Source of the DNA: Mytilinidion resinicola
Taxonomy: Eukaryota; Ascomycota; Dothideomycetes; Mytilinidiales; Mytilinidiaceae
Length of the DNA: 64,000 bases
Direction: 5' to 3'
NCBI RefSeq assembly: GCF_010093595.1
Contig: NW_022985438.1
Location: forward strand, 671,241-735,240
Of this stretch, positions 34,862 through 46,073 are shown one piece after another. Below the pieces are notes generated by a model. It was not told where the DNA came from. It did no database searches and saw only the letters and a list, made by a program, of their open reading frames with translations. The position numbers and the translations under genes were made by a program. The number at the start of each line of letters is the position of its first letter. Position 1 is the first letter of the stretch.

Positions 34862-35762
34862 TGGGTTTGGCGATGCTCCGCAGGCTCGGCTGCTGGATGC
34901 TCGATGAGAAGGGGAGACCTGGCGATCTTTCCAGGGCGGGGGCACCGGCGAGCGTCCGACGATGCGCTCAGCAGGGACGGGTCCGCAATGGCAACGACGC
35001 GGGAGGAGGACGACCGCGGCGCATGTCTGGGCGTCTGATTCTAGCACAGGTGGAGGCGCGAGCGGAGCGGGTGAGGGATGCGTGAGGGTGAAGGGCTGGG
35101 GCGGAGACGACTTGGCGAGAAAGCATCCACGGCATCACGGGTGCCACCGCAGCACGCTGTAACATTCCGCCCAGCAGCCCACCAGAGCCAGCCAGCCGGT
35201 CTAGCAGCAGCCCAGCGGCATCAATGGGCGAGCAGTTGTTCATCACAGCAGCTCACGGCTCACCGCCAGGCACGCAGCACTCGCAGCGAACCAGCAACTC
35301 TAGGCGGCCTCGAGACAGCTCCGACGGCTCGACCCAATGCACTCTCGACGAGCGTCGGAGCGCCGGCCGTCTGGACGCCTCAGCCCATGCAGGCGTGTCA
35401 ATGTGGAGCGGTCAACTGCTTCTTTCTTCCCTACAGTCGTGCACAGCACTGTACCTACAATGCCCGTCCAAAGGACTCCCGAACCGACAAGGAAACCCGC
35501 AGTCAGCCCAGCCTCCGCGTGCGCCGTCCCTCTGAATTCACCCTTCGCCCACTCCTGGTTGCCCTCCGAGAGCCGCTTGACACATTGGAATGACAGTGAA
35601 CAGACCTCCTGCATCCGCCCTACAAGCCCTGCCGCGTCAACCCAAGGCGTGGCCGGCCTCCTCGCTACCAGAACCCAACTCCTCGCCCGTATGCACTCAA
35701 AAACACAAACTGCATACCTGTCCAGATACCAGTCGTAGCTCCCCGCAGCATCAGAGTGTGAA
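34862..35762. other. GC-rich intergenic / 5' leader
   Basis: The first part is probably the 5' leader of the RasGAP gene. The remainder separates it from the upstream minus-strand gene. Overlapping frames on both strands reflect GC-rich composition, not recognised genes. Confidence 0.45.
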
Positions 35763-36878
35763 TTATTTGAACGGCGGCAGGTCTGACGTGCTGTCGTCGA
35801 GGCTCACGGCGCTCATCGGCTGACTCCGAGCGCCACTGAGATCGCCGCTGCCCGTCTTCCTCAGTGCCTGGCGCATCGTCTCGATGGTCAATTCTCCGCC
35901 GAGGGGCGGGCTTTGAGCACCCTGTGCAGTGGTCGGGCTTCCAGGGACTCGGGCACCCTTGGACGTCAGATCTAACCCCTTCACCGACGCGGCGCCACTT
36001 GTTGGCGGAGATACGCTGAACCCGTGGGACGACGTGGGCGATCGCACAGGGGAAGGCGAGCGGTTAGTAGCTGTCGAGGACAGACTCATCAGATGCGTTG
36101 CATCCCGGTTGTTCTCCGCGTGCTCGGCTTGGACGACGTCTGCAAAGGAGATGAAGCTCAGACGGCGAACGTCGGTCGTGTCCAGGGATCCGTAGTTCGA
36201 GGCCGTGTCGTCGGCATCTTGGTGGTTGAAAAAGTCGTCTTGGAGTGGTGAGTGGAGGGACTCGCTCATGCCTCCAACGACGGATGCCGACGCTGGCTGG
36301 TGGGCCGAATGCATAACAATCTCCACTTCATCCGGATTCAGGTGGTCGTCAGTAATGGCCAGCGACGAAGCCTCTAGCACCGGCGGTATGTGGTCCTCGG
36401 TTTGTATGTGAGCCGGAATTGCTGGAGACAGCTCGCCGGCTAATGTGTTCTCTTGCACGTTACGTTCGAATATCTGCGACGAGGCAGGGGAATGCAGTCC
36501 GGGCGACGAGGAGCGATACCGCCGGCTCGGTGATGCTGCATTCGCAGGGTAGATGCGGGGGCTGCTCCGGGGGGATGGCCTCTGGTCGTGAGGAGAGTGG
36601 AGCGGCGACACTGGCCTCATGGCGGAGGCCGACGACAGGTGATCCGCGTGGAGGGCTGGGACGGCAGGAGGAGGCATGTCTGAGGCATTGCCGGGGGCAG
36701 ACTTTTCGGGCTCCTTCTTCTTCCCCAATGCGAGTATCTTGCGCTTGCCCTTGGCCAGCAGCCCCGACTGCTCGCTGCTGTCGTCGGCTGGCTTGGTTTC
36801 GCTCAGCAGCGGGACCGAGGAGTTGCGTGGGCTGGGGGCGCGCGGAGGCGTGGATTGCGGATTCTGAAGGGCACTCAT
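35763..36878 (-). CDS. Disordered Ser/Pro-rich protein, unknown function
   Basis: A single exon of 371 aa from ATG 36878 (MSALQNPQ); the longer frame upstream begins only at TTG. Most of the chain is Ser/Pro/Ala-rich with repeated SP motifs. Two segments look conserved and possibly folded: TTDVRRLSFISFADVVQAEH near residue 240, and GELTIETMRQALRKTGSGDL near residue 335. A basic GKRKILALGKKKEPEK patch lies near residue 45. No catalytic motif, signal peptide or membrane segment is seen. Similar proteins appear to be conserved in Pezizomycotina, but I cannot name the family. Confidence 0.7.
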   Translation of the reverse strand: MSALQNPQSTPPRAPSPRNSSVPLLSETKPADDSSEQSGLLAKGKRKILALGKKKEPEKSAPGNASDMPPPAVPALHADHLSSASAMRPVSPLHSPHDQRPSPRSSPRIYPANAASPSRRYRSSSPGLHSPASSQIFERNVQENTLAGELSPAIPAHIQTEDHIPPVLEASSLAITDDHLNPDEVEIVMHSAHQPASASVVGGMSESLHSPLQDDFFNHQDADDTASNYGSLDTTDVRRLSFISFADVVQAEHAENNRDATHLMSLSSTATNRSPSPVRSPTSSHGFSVSPPTSGAASVKGLDLTSKGARVPGSPTTAQGAQSPPLGGELTIETMRQALRKTGSGDLSGARSQPMSAVSLDDSTSDLPPFK

Positions 36879-37378
36879 TTGAGCGCCTGGCAGCAATGGC
36901 GGGCGTAGTCGCAGCGGCAGTGGTGGTGATGCGTGTGCTGCCACAGATTGCTGAAACCTGGGCTCGGTGGTGATGCAGGTGGCTTTGAGGGGTGCGGCGG
37001 GGAGATTGGTGAATGCAAGCCGGATGATTGCGGCCGGAACAGCGGGCGAGCACGAGAATGGAGGCAAGTAGCAGGGCGGTGGTACGGTGTTGCGATGCGG
37101 TGGGTGGTGGAGGAAGGGTGCTGTCGACGCTTCTAGAGGGGGTCGCTCTGTTTTCGGCCCTCAGCGAAGATGACGTCCCCCGCTTCGACGCCAGGGTCCA
37201 TCACAGCCTTCACTATCCCCATTTTCCATCAGTGCTGCTGCGAGACCGTCGCATAGATGGGACACTGAACACTAAATCACAGTCAATTGTTCGAATCACA
37301 GCGCTTTGTCGGTAGAGCCGCCGCTCGACGCACTCTCGCTCACACAGTAGGACTCCCGTCCGGGTAGACAACACCACA
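36879..37378. other. Intergenic, nothing recognised
   Basis: Promoter region of the minus-strand gene at 36878 and the 3' side of the tyrosinase relic. Confidence 0.45.
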
Positions 37379-38794
37379 CTACGGAGTACTGCGTATTTCA
37401 ACGACAACTCCACCTACAAACCCCCCTTCGTACAGCTTATCGTAATTATAGAACAGCACGCCTCCCATTATGTCCATCGTGTCAAGCACACTGACATTCT
37501 TTGCATTTACCCCAACACTCATTTGGAAGTCGAGGGCAACGTTTCCTCCCAGTGTATTGCAGAATTGTTATAATCCATCAGGTTGATGTGCCCCGAAATG
37601 TCCCGAAGTCGCCTGGACAGATCCCGTACTTGCCAACTCCACCACACATGGTCAAAGTTCGCGTGATGCGTCCTAAAAGGTGCCAGAGCATTAGTAGGGA
37701 CTCACAGAAGGGGGTAGAAACAGCAACAAGAGCTTTACCAGAATATAGGATCAGATAGCCTGGCATATAGGTCTTCCATCTGGCTGCAGGTACCACCGAC
37801 ACCGTAACTGCAATAGCGCCACCGTTAGCTCAAGTCTCCGTAGGAGACGCGTTTCTTGAGAGCTACTGCCCAGGTGCCCACCACCGTGCAAACCAGAATC
37901 ATCAAAGCTAGGACCGCCCTCTACAACCTTATCGAACCATCCCAAATCTGGTTGCGACAAAGTTAGCCTGGTTTATTCATTCCCAGATAACAGCCCACAA
38001 AGTACGGCGATAAGTCTCGCGACAGGCATCGCGGGTTTCCGGACACTGAATCTTCATGCCCCATCCGGACCGTCATGTGTTGAAACATGCCATCAGCAAC
38101 GCAACCACCGCCGGTGCGCCCTGGACTTCGAAGGGGTTCGACTGATTGACGGGTATCAAGGGCCCATTACCCCCGAAGCCGTCCACAGGGTTGAATACCG
38201 GCGATTTTGTCCAGTCTGGTGCAGGCTTCGCGTCAACTGTCCAATCCCAATAGGGGTGTGCACCGCTGTAGCCGCATTCATCTCGCAGACTCCTCTCGTA
38301 AATCACCGATGCCACGGCAAGAAGTGGCCCTATATTTCGGATTAGTCAAAAGTTTTGCTAAACATTAAAATATGATGCGCCAGGAGTGGTTTCTCGATAT
38401 GATGATATTGTCGCCACCCACGTCTTCTAGACATTCTCAATTCGCTACGTGGTAAGTAAAGGTTTTGTATAGAGTGATGGCTGGCTTGACCAAGGAGTAT
38501 TGCACCGCCTTCAAATACTGAGACTTTCCAACGTTGCTAAAAATACGCCTGCTAAGGCGCGTGAGCAACAGCTCCTCCTCTGAAGGAACGCTTGGGGGGA
38601 GAATCAGCATCGGATGGTACTCCCCACTCCTTCCGGACGATATGCTTTCTGCAAGCCATTCCACGCTCATATTTCCATGGATCCCGATGATTTGGAGATG
38701 CCGCAGCATGATGTAGCACCACGCAGCATGCCAGGGCTAGAAAGATGATCGAAATGGCTAGACCGCCACAACTTCGAAGACATCGTAAAGCCAT
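37379..38794 (-). pseudogene. Tyrosinase (type-3 copper oxidase) pseudogene
   Basis: Tyrosinases oxidise phenols using two copper atoms held by histidines. The relic starts at ATG 38794 with a membrane-anchor-like segment (LAISIIFLALACCVVL), then CRKHIVRKEW; after an intron comes QYLKAVQYSLVKPAIT. The next expected segment is inverted (see 38345-38470). Minus-strand coding resumes with GHFLPWHR (38306-38329), then, after a frame break, IYERSLRDECGYSGAHPYWD, GFGGNG, MTVRMG, NPRCLSRDLSPYF, SQPDLGWFDKVVEGG, LHGGGH, THHANFDHVWWSWQ and a C-terminal VGVNAKNVSV block ending at 37379. Histidines of both copper sites are still readable. Frame breaks occur near 38.30, 37.99 and 37.55 kb. With the inversion, no functional protein can be made from this copy. 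Confidence 0.85.
38345..38470 (+). other. Inverted exon segment of the tyrosinase relic
   Basis: On the plus strand, 38377-38451 reads APGVVSRYDDIVATHVF, a stop (TAG 38428-38430, where CAG/Gln is expected), TFSIRYV, then a perfect GTAAGT donor at 38452. This is the tyrosinase segment that normally sits between KPAIT and GHFLPWHR and carries the first copper-site histidine. All surrounding tyrosinase exons are on the minus strand. Flipping it would join RYV to GGCCAC (GHF) through one intron in phase 0. The exact breakpoints are uncertain by tens of bases; AAAAGTTTTG and AAAGGTTTTG occur near the two ends. Confidence 0.75.
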
Positions 38795-40301
38795 GGTATA
38801 GGACGGCAAAGACGCAGAGCGCCTTTATCACTTCAGTCTTCCTGCAGCTTACTCGGCGCCTTCCTGGTCTTGGGGAATTGCCAAGAGCGTAAATGGAGGT
38901 GTTCGTGTTCGTTCCCGACGCAATGGCAAGCAAAGCGGATGCTGAAGGGCCAGCAAGCTAAGACTCCAGGGCATAAGGGTCGGCGTGAGTGCCTGAACTA
39001 GCTTTCATTAAAGTCTACATTTGAGAAAGACACGCGAGATATACATCAGTGTCGGCGTTCTGTTTCGAACTCAGCTGCTCCCTTGTCGAGCATGGCATAC
39101 GCCACCTGCATTTCCCCGGAGCTGAGGTACCCCGTCTTACGATCCTTTGTGCCTTGTTACCTTCCAAGGTGGACCGTCAGACCCGCTCCTTCATCTCTCT
39201 AGCAAATGTACTTTGCAGTCTTTTACTCCAATTGCCAACAGCACAAGGCCGGGCCGCTAGCAATCAATTGCTCAACAAAAGTCGGCTACCGATGGCCTAA
39301 ATTGAACTGTTCAGTGTCACTTCCACGTTTGACGCCGTCTGATGTGGTCTGGTGAGTGTACAAAACCTGGTCCTGCTGAAGTTTGACTCCGGTGGTGATT
39401 GTGTGTTCGAAAGCGCATGTTATCAGGCTCCTGGTCCGGATTGCGCAGTTTCCGATCACATTGCTATGATTGGCTCCTCCCCATCTATGCGACCTGACTC
39501 GCCCTCTAGAGCTATGCTGCTTAGGGAACGGCCATGTTGAAAAGACAGCGCCATGGTTTGGGACCTGCATAACGAGAACAGCAGCCTCCCTGTCCACTTC
39601 TCGTATCTCTAGACTCCTCTACCCGTTATTTTAATTACGCCACCACCACATTCAAATCAGTTTACGTTAAATCAGTTTTCTGAGCGCAAAGCTCAGGTTT
39701 CCTCATATGCTCTTGCTTGTTTACTAGATCTCAGACAATTCACTATTCTACCATCCTGACTATCTTCCACTGAGTTTCCATCACCTAGGAGTCAAGCGAA
39801 CGTTACAATAAGCATCCGAGACAGATAGTTATTTATCATGGCGCCGTAAACTCTCAGCCCAATCGTTGAGACAATGGCATTTACATAAACTTCAATTTCA
39901 ACCAGATTTACACCTGGGGGAATCTGCATCATCAATTTTTATCAGGTTCAATTTGGTACTGGGAGGTACATGCAAGACCAGCGGAGTACTCAAGGAAAAG
40001 ATATGAACACATGAGGATGAGGGACAGCCGTTGTTTTAAGTACTGCGTCTAGAGCTTAAGTTGCTGGATTTGTTCTTTCGCAGTAACTTATTATATATTC
40101 AACGTCATTGATCCTCACATACAAAGGTAGCGAATCTATGAACGAGGATGCCTGCAAACACCGACTGCCGACATTGGTACCTGCATGAACGACACCATCA
40201 ATCGGGATTAGTGCCCCTCATCACCTCGTCACCTCGTCACAGCAGTCGCAGTGTTTGGTGCGTCTGCATCTCCACCACAAGCCATCAAAGCGAATACTGC
40301 C
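38795..40301. other. Intergenic, nothing recognised
   Basis: About 1.5 kb without recognisable coding sequence between the divergent tyrosinase relic and the DUF1365 gene. Short frames have no family features. Confidence 0.5.
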
Positions 40302-42451
40302 ATGCGCCGACGCACCCTCCGCAGGCTCTTTACGTCAGTACCAATTGACATTCTCATCATTGCTGCGATCTACGCTCCTTCATCAGGTTTCTCGCAATAT
40401 TCTGGCCATGTGGTGACATGGCTGCTTCTTAAGAATGTGCGGGCGCTTCGCAATGACCCGACCGCGTTGACCGACTCCTGGATCTTCTTTGGACAAGTCG
40501 CATGGACTTGGAGGAGTATTTTGAAGAGATCCATTGTAGGTCTCTGGCCGACTAGACCGATAGGTGGCTCGTGGTCGGTATGGTCTGCTTCCGTGATCTT
40601 CCTATTGAGCATCGTAATCCGTATGAGGATTTCCCAACGACCCGTTTTAGGGCTTCAGCGTCTCAGTGGTTCAACTCGTCTAGATGGTCAAATAAAGAAC
40701 GGACTTCCTAACAACGGAGATCGTAAATCACGGCTAAAGCCGCTGATATTCCCATGCCGCACAACACATACACGAACCTTCCCTAAACGTCACTCATTCG
40801 AGTATTCATATCTCCTTGTTGGTGTTCCTGTTCCTTGGAATGGGGCTAAGAGTGGAATTCTCTCAGCGGATCAGAAAGATACCACGAAAAGCAACGGAAA
40901 AGGATGGCTGCAAATCAGGGCTGAAGACTATTTAGAAAGAGGAAGTGCGGAGCTAGGACTTGTCGAGAAGCTCAGAGAGACTCTGAAAGCTCAGGTACGT
41001 CCGCATCCGACTTCTAGGGGCTGGAAGAGCTCACAGTACACAGGGAGTCGATGACGACGAATGGCATGAAGCTTACTTGGTCACTGCCTCTCGAGTTCTA
41101 GGCTATTCCTTCAACCCTGTTTCATTTTGGTATATCTACGGACATGATCAAACGCTGAAAATGATGATTTTGGAGGTCAACAACACATTTGATGAGAGAC
41201 GAATATACCTATTGCGTGCCCAGCCTTCGTCCGCTACGGAGCCCAACGAGTTGAGTAAGACAAACAGATTCCGAAATGTCTGGCAAAAAGATTTCCACGT
41301 ATCCCCTTTCAATTCTCTCAAGGGCTCGTACACCTTGAAAGCAGCAGATCCATTCAATTCGGGAAGCTCGACCGTGAACATTGACAATACCATAACCCTG
41401 ATGTCTTCCAAGAATCATGCGAAATTAGTAGCAAGAGTTTTCTCGATAGGGCCACCGCTTGACCCAGCCACTTTTAGTGCTTGGGACACATTCTGCTTCA
41501 TGCTGCAGTATTGGTGGATTGGGCTAGTGACTTTTCCGAGGATTATTCGCGAGGCAACGAAACTATTCTTCGTGCGAAGTCTGCATGTCTGGTTTAGACC
41601 AGGGGTAGCATTGACGAGCATTGCCAGAACTGCGTCAAGAGAGGAAATGTGAGTTAGAAGCCTCGCGTAAAGGACTAAGAACTGATGAAAGAAGAATCCT
41701 TGAACGATATTTCGAACAGTATATCTCCTCGCTGGCCGAACGTGTTAAAGGACCACTACAAATTACATACAAGTCAGCTCTTTCAAAGAATACCAAGGAG
41801 TTTAAGTCAGCCAACACGTGTTTGACGCCGAACGTTCCACCAAAGCATATGGAGATTCGAGTTCTCTCCCCAGCATTCTACTCACGCTTCATTCACTACG
41901 CACACACATCTGAGGCATTCGACCGTGAGTGTCTATGCACCGATCAGAGGAATCGCACAATCTCGCTCTCGAATCCAGAGAATCTGCCGCTACTGTTGCC
42001 GAAACGCGCAGAATCTGAAGATGTCAGACTTGGTGGATGGGACAGCATACGATGGTCTACACTTCGTAGACTACGCTGCGCGCCTGGAGTGCCTGTCTAT
42101 CCCATCATACCAAGTCAGCCAACTGCAGCCTCGACGGAGGACATCAGAAAGCTACCATTCTCAGACATGGATATTTTTGTGCAGCTCTCTTGCGAGAATG
42201 TGGGGCTGTATCGGAGGACGGCTATAAGGGTATTTCTAGCTCAGAGAATTGCTTTTGGCTTCACTGAACTTCTCAGTGCAGCTGATATCCTTCTTCGAAC
42301 AGTTCTGGTAGTTGGTTGTATGCCGGCTATCTCAAGTCGGGGAGATGAAAGCCAGGCTGACGGCAGGGAATGGCAGTTGATGGTGCTGACGGGTGCTGCA
42401 ATAAGGGTTGGAGCGGTGCATGCGTGGTCATGTTTGAAAGGGGCGGTGTGA
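40302..42451 (+). CDS. DUF1365 family membrane protein
   Basis: Proposed exons 40302-40994, 41044-41648 and 41692-42451 give 685 aa. The start at ATG 40302 (MRRRTLRRLF) is the first in the frame. Hydrophobic segments lie near residues 13-30 and 95-120, with two more near the C-terminus (ELLSAADILLRTVLVVGCM and LMVLTGAAIRVGAVHAW). The DUF1365 core is clear: RTFPKRHSFEYSYLLVGVPV, WLQIRAEDYLERG, YLVTASRVLGYSFNPVSFWY and LKMMILEVNNTFDERR. The C-terminal part continues VWFRPGVALTSIARTASREE, then ILERYFEQYISSL. The second intron (43 nt) is inferred because both flanks are family-like but in different frames; an acceptor 3 nt later is equally possible. The biochemical role is not established; bacterial homologues often sit beside cyclopropane-fatty-acid synthase genes, so a lipid role is a reasonable inference. 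Confidence 0.85.
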
Positions 42452-43664
42452 GGAATTTACAGCGTGAGAAACGTGTCATCGTAGCGTACCTTATATTGCG
42501 TCTAGAAGGGCAGTTGTTCGATCATGTTAGAAGATAGCTATCACCATCTCCAACGTTCTCCTGATGCCAAGTACTGAATGCCGGTAATATGTAAATGCCA
42601 GACGGGCATACCACATCCCATCTCGGACCGGCGAACCAGACGCTATTTCAGACAGAGCAGGAAGCAGTGTCGTGATGTTCTTGGGCCTTGACACCTCGAC
42701 CTGGAGGATCGATAGCCGAGGTCCAGACTCCAGGACTTACAGAATACGGGACACTGCAGTCGAGGGTTGCTCACTGCAATCACATCACCGCATGTCATGA
42801 CAGTGGAATGGCTCTCGCTACACTTTCAGTGGCTGAGTCGAATCCTCGGCTTCGATGTGAAGCTCTCCGCGACGCCAGCATCGTCAGGCCACTCGTCGCA
42901 GCGGAGTTGGGTCCGCAGACATGCCTTTCTCAAAATCGTGAATCTGCACTACCGCCTGTGCAGTCTGCCGTACGAGGGGTGCATTCTTCACCAGCCTCGT
43001 TCTCCGGCCTCAGCTTCACATGCCAGACAAGGCTCTGACCGCCATGCGTCGTCGAAGGGCAGGAGGGCACGAGACCTGGCCTCACATGCAAACAGCACCC
43101 TACGCTGCGCAACTGCACCGCACCAACGACTGCGTGCGGCTCGCCAATTCACCCAAATCCCCCGCCGCGCAGCCAACCGTATTGCAGGCACTCGCACACC
43201 CGAGACGTCATGGCCGCGTGCACGTGAAGCTCGTCCGGTGGCGGGCACTAGTCCGTCGGCCAGTGCTGGACATGCCTCCCTTTGGGCCGAGGGCCATCAA
43301 TCGAATCGCCGCCAGAAGCCTCCGCCTCGCCCAGCTGCTCCTCTCATCCTCGATGCGCCGGGCGTGCCCCTCGGCCCAATGGTCCAGTGCTCCAGATGTG
43401 CTGCCTCTGGCCCGATGTTTCCCGACAATATGACTGGGTGGAATGTATGTTTCCCTTCTAATAGACCGCCCTCCTCCCGCCGAGCGTGCTCTGCCCATTA
43501 CGTCTTCCTGTCCATTCTTTGACTGCAGTGACTGTGAAACTGTTCGCGCTCCTCTTTCTTTGATATAATTGCTGCTCTGATACTCGACTCACTTCAGCCA
43601 CTACCTCCGCCCTACAGAACTATCCTTCCCAAGCTCTGTACAAGCACAGACACCAAGACACACC
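42452..43664. promoter_or_regulatory. Upstream region of isocitrate lyase gene
   Basis: A 1.2-kb interval with no recognised gene; GC-rich frames at 42.7-43.5 kb overlap on both strands. The last ~150 bp are CT-rich, as in fungal core promoters, and lead into a CACCATGG start context. Acetate-responsive elements are expected for this gene class, but I did not identify one with confidence. Confidence 0.4.
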
Positions 43665-45621
43665 ATGGCGTCGTACCTGGATGCCGAGGAGCAGAAGTAC
43701 CAGGACGAGGTTCAAGCTGTCAAGCAGTGGTGGTCCGACTCGCGATGGCGCTTCACCAAGCGGCCCTTCACGGCTGAGCAGATCGTGTCCAAGAGGGGCA
43801 CCATAAAACTCACATACCCAAGCAACGATCTATCGAAAAAGCTGTGGCAGACGGTCGAGCAAAGATTCAAGGTAGAAGTCTCAACAGATCCACTCTAAAG
43901 CATCCGCTGACATCTGTGTAGAATAAAGAAGCTAGCTTCACCTATGGCTGTTTGGACCCCGTCATGGTTACTCAGATGGCCAAATACCTGGATACTGTCT
44001 ACGTTTCCGGCTGGCAGTGCTCTTCAACCGCCTCGTCCACAGATGAGCCCGGTCCAGATCTCGCAGATTACCCCATGGCAAGTTCCTTGAACCTATGGGC
44101 CCTCTCAAAAACTAATAATGCCTAGACTACCGTCCCAAACAAAGTTCAACATCTCTTCATGGCACAGCTCTTCCATGACCGAAAGCAGCGCGAGGAACGG
44201 CTTACCACACCCAAGGCGAACCGGTCAAAAGTAGCCAATACCGACTTTCTGAGGCCCATTGTTGCTGATGCAGACACCGGGCATGGCGGCCTAACAGCCA
44301 TCATGAAGCTTACGAAGCTGTTCATCGAAAAGGGCGCTGCAGGCATTCACATTGAGGACCAGGCTCCAGGCACGAAGAAGTGTGGACACATGGCGGGCAA
44401 AGTGCTGGTACCCATCAGCGAGCACATCAACCGCCTTGTGGCAATAAGGGCACAAGCCGACATAATGGGTAAGTGTGATCCGCTTTAGATGTCCCTCAGC
44501 TCTTTTCTTCCATCTCCACGATTCCTGCTTGACAACATCTTCTTTCTAATTCCCGAATTTTTGAGGTCCCTTTATCCCTTTTCCCCTCCTCTTTCTTCGT
44601 CGTATTGAGCTACCCTAGAGTAAGAATTAGTCTGACATGTGATAGGCACCGATCTCCTAGCCATTGCACGTACCGACTCGGAAGCCGCAACGCTAATTAC
44701 GTCGACCATCGACCCCCGCGACCACTACTACATCCTGGGGAGCACAAACCCCGCACTTCAGCCGCTATCGGAGCTAATGTACACCGCCGAACAGGCCGGC
44801 AAGTCTGGCGATGAACTGCAGGCCATCGAGGATGCGTGGACTCGCGAGGCCAATATCAAGCTTTTCCACGAGGCCGTGACCGACACCATCAACGCCGGTG
44901 TGCATGTGAACAAGCAGGGCCTAATCCAGGAGTTCCTGTCTGCCTCCAAGGGCAAGAGTAACGCAGAAGCACGCGCCATTGCAAAGGGCCTGACGGGCGT
45001 CGACGTCTACTTCAATTGGGAGGCTGCACGAACTCGCGAGGGCTACTATCGCTACAAGGGCGGCTGTGGGTGCGCCATAAACCGCGCCATTGCATATGCG
45101 CCGTTTGCCGATCTGATCTGGATGGAGAGCAAGCTGCCCGATTATGAGCAGGCCAAGGAGTTCGCTGAAGGTGTCCATGCCATTTGGCCAGAGCAAAAGT
45201 GAGTTTTGCTTTTCAACCATTTAGATTTCAGAAGGAAAACAAAAACGCTAATAAAACCTCCAGGCTCTCTTACAACCTCTCACCTTCATTCAACTGGAAA
45301 GCTGCTATGCCCCGCGACGAGCAGGAGACATACATCCAGCGGCTCGCCAAGCTGGGCTACTGCTGGCAGTTCATCACCCTCGCTGGCCTGCATCAAACGG
45401 CCCTCATAGCCGACACCTTCTCCAAGGCATATGCCAAGAACGGCATGCGCGCTTATGGCGAGATCATCCAAGAGCCTGAAGCGGAGAATAAGGTCGACGT
45501 CCTTACCCACCAGAAGTGGTCTGGTGCGAATTATGTTGATAACATGCTGAAGATGGTCAGCGGCGGTGTCAGCAGCACCGCCGCCATGGGCGCGGGTGTT
45601 ACTGAGGATCAATTCAAGTAA
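43665..45621 (+). CDS. icl1: Isocitrate lyase
   Basis: Isocitrate lyase (AcuD/Icl1) cleaves isocitrate to glyoxylate and succinate in the glyoxylate cycle, allowing growth on acetate and fatty acids; it usually acts in peroxisomes/glyoxysomes of filamentous fungi. Five exons, 43665-43871, 43922-44077, 44126-44468, 44646-45198 and 45264-45621, give 538 aa, the usual fungal length. The catalytic signature KKCGHMAGK, the metal-binding region [24 protein letters not shown] and the late NLSPSFNW motif are all intact. The second intron has a GC-AG boundary (GCAAGT...CTAG) with a CTAAT branch site. The third intron is long for this locus (177 nt). No canonical SKL-type C-terminus is present; the protein ends DQFK. 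Confidence 0.97.
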
Positions 45622-46073
45622 GCATGTAATTGGAGAGATATACGTTTATCTGTAGACTATTCTTTAAAAGAAATTGTTGCATCGCGGTATGCTATCCCAT
45701 TAGCCCTTAAAGTTCCCATTGGTGGTTTCCTGTCTTCCTGACTCATCTATACGTTCTTTTGGCCCTTGTCCGCCTCTGTTGGTACTCCCATACTAGTCTG
45801 GGCGGTGGTAAGAGGTTTTGGAAACAGTGTTGTTTCTCCGTGCTAGTCACATGCAAAATTTCCATCCAAGACCCTTCGTCGATTCACGAGCGGAAAATAA
45901 AGTTTCAGAGACTGCGCCGCTATCGGCGGAGATCTCCGTGCCAATATCAGACCCGCAAAGTCGGAGAAGTTCGGGTGGTTTGCCACGGCATGTTAGGTAT
46001 CCAAAGTTGTTCCGAAGCCACGATTTTCCCGGTGATGATGCAATATTCCTCAATATCGACACTCTATTGACAA
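45622..46073. other. Intergenic between convergent genes
   Basis: The 3' side of isocitrate lyase (+) and of the minus-strand Cys-rich fragment. No feature recognised. Confidence 0.45.

Noticed and set aside
34862..35047. N-terminal extension of the RasGAP by 62 codons
   Set aside because: The frame is open but begins at GTG; the first ATG is at 34861.
34191..35085. Long plus-strand frames over the RasGAP N-terminus
   Set aside because: They mirror the GC-rich, Ser/Arg-rich coding strand and have no recognisable protein features.
41640..41700. Frameshift mutation inactivating the DUF1365 gene
   Set aside because: A 43- or 46-nt GT-AG intron with GTGAGT donor joins the two conserved halves in frame, so a lesion need not be assumed.
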